A stretch of DNA of 64,000 nt, taken from positions 372,001-436,000 of the forward strand of contig CP060755.1 of the NCBI GenBank assembly GCA_023205875.1. The letters are read 5' to 3'. Below, in pieces: positions 60,868 through 64,000 of this stretch (positions are counted from its first letter, which is position 1; each line of letters begins with the position of its first letter). Made by a program: the position numbers and the translations under genes. The DNA is from Chloropicon primus. Taxonomy: Eukaryota; Chlorophyta; Chloropicophyceae; Chloropicales; Chloropicaceae. A model generated the notes under the pieces. The model searched no databases, was not told the origin of the DNA, and saw only the letters and a list, made by a program, of their open reading frames with translations.

Positions 60868-60906
<39 letters not shown>

Positions 60907-61770
60907 GAGAGAGAGGTGTGTTTCGTTCGCAGCAAGGGGAATGGAGTCGAAGGAAACGCAATCGCTTGTCAGTCGCTGAGAGAGGGAGACGCCGATAGAC
61001 CCCGCACTATGCTCCGTCTTGTGCTTATTCATGCACGCATATGCATATGCAAATTGCGAGGCTGGAAGGGGTTGTTGGTTTGGGTTTGGGTTCATTTTCG
61101 CTCGGCTCGTCCCCAGTCTGTGTTCTGTGGTCTCGCGCTCGCTCGCCACTCACCTTTTGGTTTTGAAGGCGTACCGCCCTGCCAATGACCTCCCTCGCAA
61201 GGCGTCCTCTCATCATGTCGGAGCCCCTACCCTTGTCCCGTCTTGGTCCTCCTCTCCTTTGCTGCGGTTGGCCTTCCCCTCCCTTTCACTTTTCGTCCTT
61301 TTTTTTTTTTTTTTTGAAAAGGTCTAGAAAGAGAGGAGAGAGAGAGAGCATAAATATCTCTTCTCTGGAGCTTGGTTGGGGCAACGGGCGACGGGGGAGG
61401 GCGATGGGGGATGTTGTCTTTCGCGACATTATGAGGTGGGTGGATGGATGGAAAGGTGAGTGGATGGATGGGATCGGGGATTCCAGGCAAGGCACGGGAA
61501 AATGTCTTGCCAGCAAGAGCTAGCAAGAGCTTGGCGATGGCGGTTGTGGACGGTTATGTCAGAGTTTTGCGTCGCAACACCACCGCGAGATGTGTTTGGA
61601 AGGGAAACATAAATACAAATATACAATCCATGGTGATACATGCCACGGCGGCGAGCAAAAGGCGAGGTCCTGGCTGCCCCGCGCGTTCTGAAGGGGAAAG
61701 AGGGCGTCGTCATCACGCGCTGGACCTCCTTGGTTACATCGTCTCCTCTTCGCTGTAAGTGTTCCGCTAG
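60720..61770. other. Long interval upstream of DLST
   Basis: Holds a GA repeat (60871-60905), possible extra 5' sequence of DLST, a T17 run near 61300-61316 and a TTACA at 61734-61738, which on the minus strand is TGTAA for the HDDC2 gene. Short ORFs are not convincing. Confidence 0.45.
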
Positions 61771-62355
61771 CTACTTGCCAAGCCTCTCCCTCCTCCTCCT
61801 GGCGATCTCCTCCGCCCACTTTCGGCCGGTCTCGGTCTTGAGCTTGCCCTCCACCGAGTCGAAGAACTCGGCGAGGTCCAGGTCGGCTTGCTGGTCCTCG
61901 TACTCCAACGCCTGGAGAATCATCTCGACCTTGTCGAGGTCCTTGAGCAGCTTGGCCTCCTCGGTCTCCCCGGCCTCGTACTCGTGCCAGAGCTCGGAAA
62001 GCTCCTCGGAGACCTCCCTGTCCCCGCCCAAGACCTCTGTCATGGACTCCAGGGCCTCGCGCTCCAACCGGTGCTTCTCCTCCTTGGGGACGTTGTCCGA
62101 GGGGGCGATGTCCCCCGCGATGGCCTCCGCGATGTCGTGCGCGATCGCCAGCTTGATGCACTTGTTTCTGTCGAGCTTGCCGCCGTCGTCCCCGGCGATC
62201 ATGGCCATCACGCTCATCCTGTACATGTGGTCCGCGATGCTCTCCGGGCCGCGAACTCCCTTGCGAACCCACCCGGTCCTCTTCGTGGCCTTCAAGTTTT
62301 GCAGAATCCGCAAGAAGTCGATCGCCCTCTTGGGCTCCACGCCGGGCTTCTTCAT
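61771..62355 (-). CDS. HDDC2/YfbR-like 5'-nucleotidase (HD domain)
   Basis: Metal-dependent HD-domain phosphohydrolase of the HDDC2 family, expected to dephosphorylate deoxynucleoside monophosphates. 194 residues from the MKKPG methionine. Seen: RAIDFLRILQNLKATKRTGW, ESIADHMYRMSVMAMI (first His), LAIAHDIAEAIAGDIAP (HD pair) and KDLDKVEMILQALEYE (last Asp). All metal ligands are in place. An upstream in-frame extension would need a GTG start. Divergent from psaF. Confidence 0.9.
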   Translation of the reverse strand: MKKPGVEPKRAIDFLRILQNLKATKRTGWVRKGVRGPESIADHMYRMSVMAMIAGDDGGKLDRNKCIKLAIAHDIAEAIAGDIAPSDNVPKEEKHRLEREALESMTEVLGGDREVSEELSELWHEYEAGETEEAKLLKDLDKVEMILQALEYEDQQADLDLAEFFDSVEGKLKTETGRKWAEEIARRRRERLGK

Positions 62356-62798
62356 CTTACCGCTTCCGATTGCGAGAGAGCAAGGACACCCCACAGGCGG
62401 CACTCGGTTCCCTCCCTCCCCGTCCTGTCAGAGAGAGAGACACACACACATAGAGAGAGATCAGAATTCAGTGCTCAAATCCTCAATACCTCGTCATTCC
62501 TTTCGAGCGAGAGGTCGTTGGAAAGCCCCCGAACAACAAGACGCATCCTTCACCCCCAACCCCCAACCTGTTCCTCCCCCCTCACTCGCGTACCTCGGTT
62601 CCCTCGTCTGTTCTTCGGTTCTTGGTTCCCTGGGTCGTCTGCCCTCCTGATTTTGATTGCACTGTTATTTGACCTTTACACTAGGTGTTCGAGAGAGATC
62701 TCATTGGTGGAGATCTGGAAAGATAAGACGAGCGGAGAGCGCGCGCGACGAGGAGAGAGGAGAGGAAGAGAGAGAGAGAGAGGAGAAGGAGAAGGAGT
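62356..62798. promoter_or_regulatory. Divergent region, HDDC2 / psaF
   Basis: GA/CA repeats (62426-62460) and a GAGA tract (62750-62795) that runs up to the psaF start codon and so lies in its 5' UTR. No gene seen. Confidence 0.5.
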
Positions 62799-63727
62799 AT
62801 GCAGTGTTTGAGAGTGAAGTCCACCACCACCTCCAGGGTGGGACAAGCGGCGGCGTCCACCCGTAGGACGACCCAAGTTGTGAGGGCCCAGAGGACGAAC
62901 CAGGAAAACAAGGTGAGTGATGCGAGGCGAGGCCGTGGCGTGTGGAGAGGGAGGAGGAAGGGGAGGCTTCACGCGGACCCGTCGTCGTGATGGTCTCTCC
63001 CTCCCCCCTCTCTCTTTCTCGGGGGTGGCAAGTGTTCGGGGGACTGACTCTTCCCTCTTCCCTTCCCTCTTCTCTTCTGTTTCTGCTTGCTCGTCGTGCT
63101 TGTGTTTTCCCATGGCCTGGCCAGCCCCACCAGAACGAATGGGTGACCAAGGGGGCGAAGACCCTCGCCGCCGTGGCCCTCGCCGCGACGATTAGCGTTG
63201 CCAATGTCGAGGAGGCCCAGGCCAAGAAGGACATCTCGGGCTTGACGCCCTGCGCCAAATCCAAGCCTTACGCCAAGAGGCAGAAGCAGGAGATCAAGGC
63301 GCTGGAGAAGAGGCTCAAGAAGTACGAGGAGGGAAGCGCCGGCGAGGCGGCCATCAAGGACAGTATCAAAAAGACCAAGAAGCGCTTCAAGATGTACGGA
63401 GACACCGGCGTGCTCTGCGGCAAGGACGGGTACCCTCACCTCATCGCGGACCCCGGTTTCGCCTTGCAGTACGGCCACACGGGAGAGATCCTGGTGCCAA
63501 CCTTCGGGTTCGTCTACATCGCGGGCTTGATCGGGTACGCTGGAAGGACCTACCTCAACTCCCTCAAGGGGGACGCCAAGCCGCAGACCGGAGAGATCAT
63601 CATCGACGTCCCAAAGGCTTTGGACATGTTCTTGCAGGCCACGCTCTGGCCCGTCAAGACCTACACCGAGCTCAGGAACAACACGCTCTTGGCCGCCAAG
63701 GAGGACGTGACCGTCTCTCCAAGGTAA
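62799..63727 (+). CDS. psaF: Photosystem I subunit III (PsaF)
   Basis: PSI subunit that docks plastocyanin/cytochrome c6. Exon 1 62799-62912; exon 2 begins at 63125 (or 63134, the next CAG) and ends 63727, both in phase; about 238 residues. The leader has a stroma-type transit peptide followed by a hydrophobic lumen signal (LAAVALAATISVANVEEAQA). The mature protein starts KKDISGLTPCAKSKPYAKR and has the lysine-rich N-terminal helix of green-lineage PsaF (KQEIKALEKRLKKYEEG), needed for fast electron transfer, then LCGKDGYPHLIADPGFALQYGH and the usual end VTVSPR. The GGTAAG at the stop is not used as a donor, since VSPR is the family end. Confidence 0.95.
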
Positions 63728-63902
63728 GGTGAGAGCCGAACCGGGGTGGGCGGGCTTCGCCAGATTGGATTGAAATCGCCGCAGAAATTGTGGGAGTAAT
63801 GGGAACTTGGAGGGTTGCTCTCACAAGTAAACGCGCGGCATAAACGCTTCTTTCTTTGTTTCACAACAGATGGATTAGTATATACACTAAAAGAACAAAC
63901 AC

Positions 63903-64000
63903 CTAAACGAGCTCCTTGAGCACGACCCTTCTCTTGACGGCGTTGGTGACCCCCTCGTGGTACGTGTAAAGCATAGGGTAGGCAACCTCGCGGCAGATGG
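63903..64000 (-). CDS. 3' end of a gene, possibly CTF18-like
   Basis: The last 32 codons of a minus-strand gene are visible, reading ...YPMLYTYHEGVTNAVKRRVV LKELV then stop. The Y-x-EG-x-TNAVKR pattern resembles the C-terminus of the clamp-loader subunit CTF18/CHTF18, but 32 residues are too few to be sure. It converges on psaF with 175 bp between stops. Confidence 0.4.
   Translation of the reverse strand, partial: ICREVAYPMLYTYHEGVTNAVKRRVVLKELV

Overview
The window is nuclear DNA of a photosynthetic eukaryote with a primary plastid, most likely a green alga on an early branch (prasinophyte-like). Photosystem I PsaF and an LHC protein carry simple chloroplast transit peptides with no ER signal in front. 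A plastid-type biotin carboxylase, a chloroplast Obg GTPase, a Ycf55-like protein, a PSII-S4-type protein, a UVR8 UV-B receptor and a PRMT10 relative are also encoded here. Introns are short (about 75-290 bp), GT-AG and few; arginine is mostly AGG; several 3' ends carry TGTAA, the poly(A) signal known from Chlorophyta. The genus cannot be named from sequence alone.

About 44 protein genes are packed on both strands, often as divergent pairs sharing a promoter of a few hundred bases or convergent pairs 38-130 bp apart. No transposon, viral element, CRISPR, rRNA or tRNA gene was recognised. Left part (1-16 kb): acyl-CoA dehydrogenase fragment, ribosomal protein uL6, an ArfGAP, ObgC, a Golgi-type 2OG-oxygenase-like protein, a Ycf55-like protein, PRMT10, a histone cluster (H4, H2B, H2A) and UVR8. 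Middle (17-35 kb): a homeodomain protein fused to two cyclic-nucleotide-binding domains, SSNA1/DIP13, RINT1/MAG2, a DEAD-box helicase, an AIG1/ADTRP membrane protein, RAD17, a Tic22-like protein, an S4 protein and a very tight three-gene run (small membrane protein, DMAC1-like, SDR). Right part (35-64 kb): several unrecognised proteins, Lhca, PP2C, TRM112, biotin carboxylase, a FAMeT-BACK-discoidin protein, DUF3228, a DUF2470 split-barrel protein, a tubulin glutamylase-like TTLL, an AIRIM-like protein, a UVR-motif coiled coil, an acidic EF-hand protein, a metacaspase, DLST, HDDC2, PsaF and a clamp-loader-like 3' end.

The genes are mostly unrelated housekeeping units. The most unusual item is the homeodomain plus tandem cNMP-binding protein at 17060-18628, which would couple a DNA-binding domain to a cyclic-nucleotide sensor in one chain. 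Also notable are an inverted repeat around an E2F-like site in the H2A/H2B promoter, a shared 5' element in all three histone genes, PRMT10 with altered catalytic loops, and the candidate polycistronic run at 33.0-34.8 kb. Several gene models (PRMT10, TRM112, the 2OG-like gene, AIRIM-like, the KSVTW gene) come from splice junctions joined by eye on donor/acceptor match and reading phase, so exon limits are predictions.
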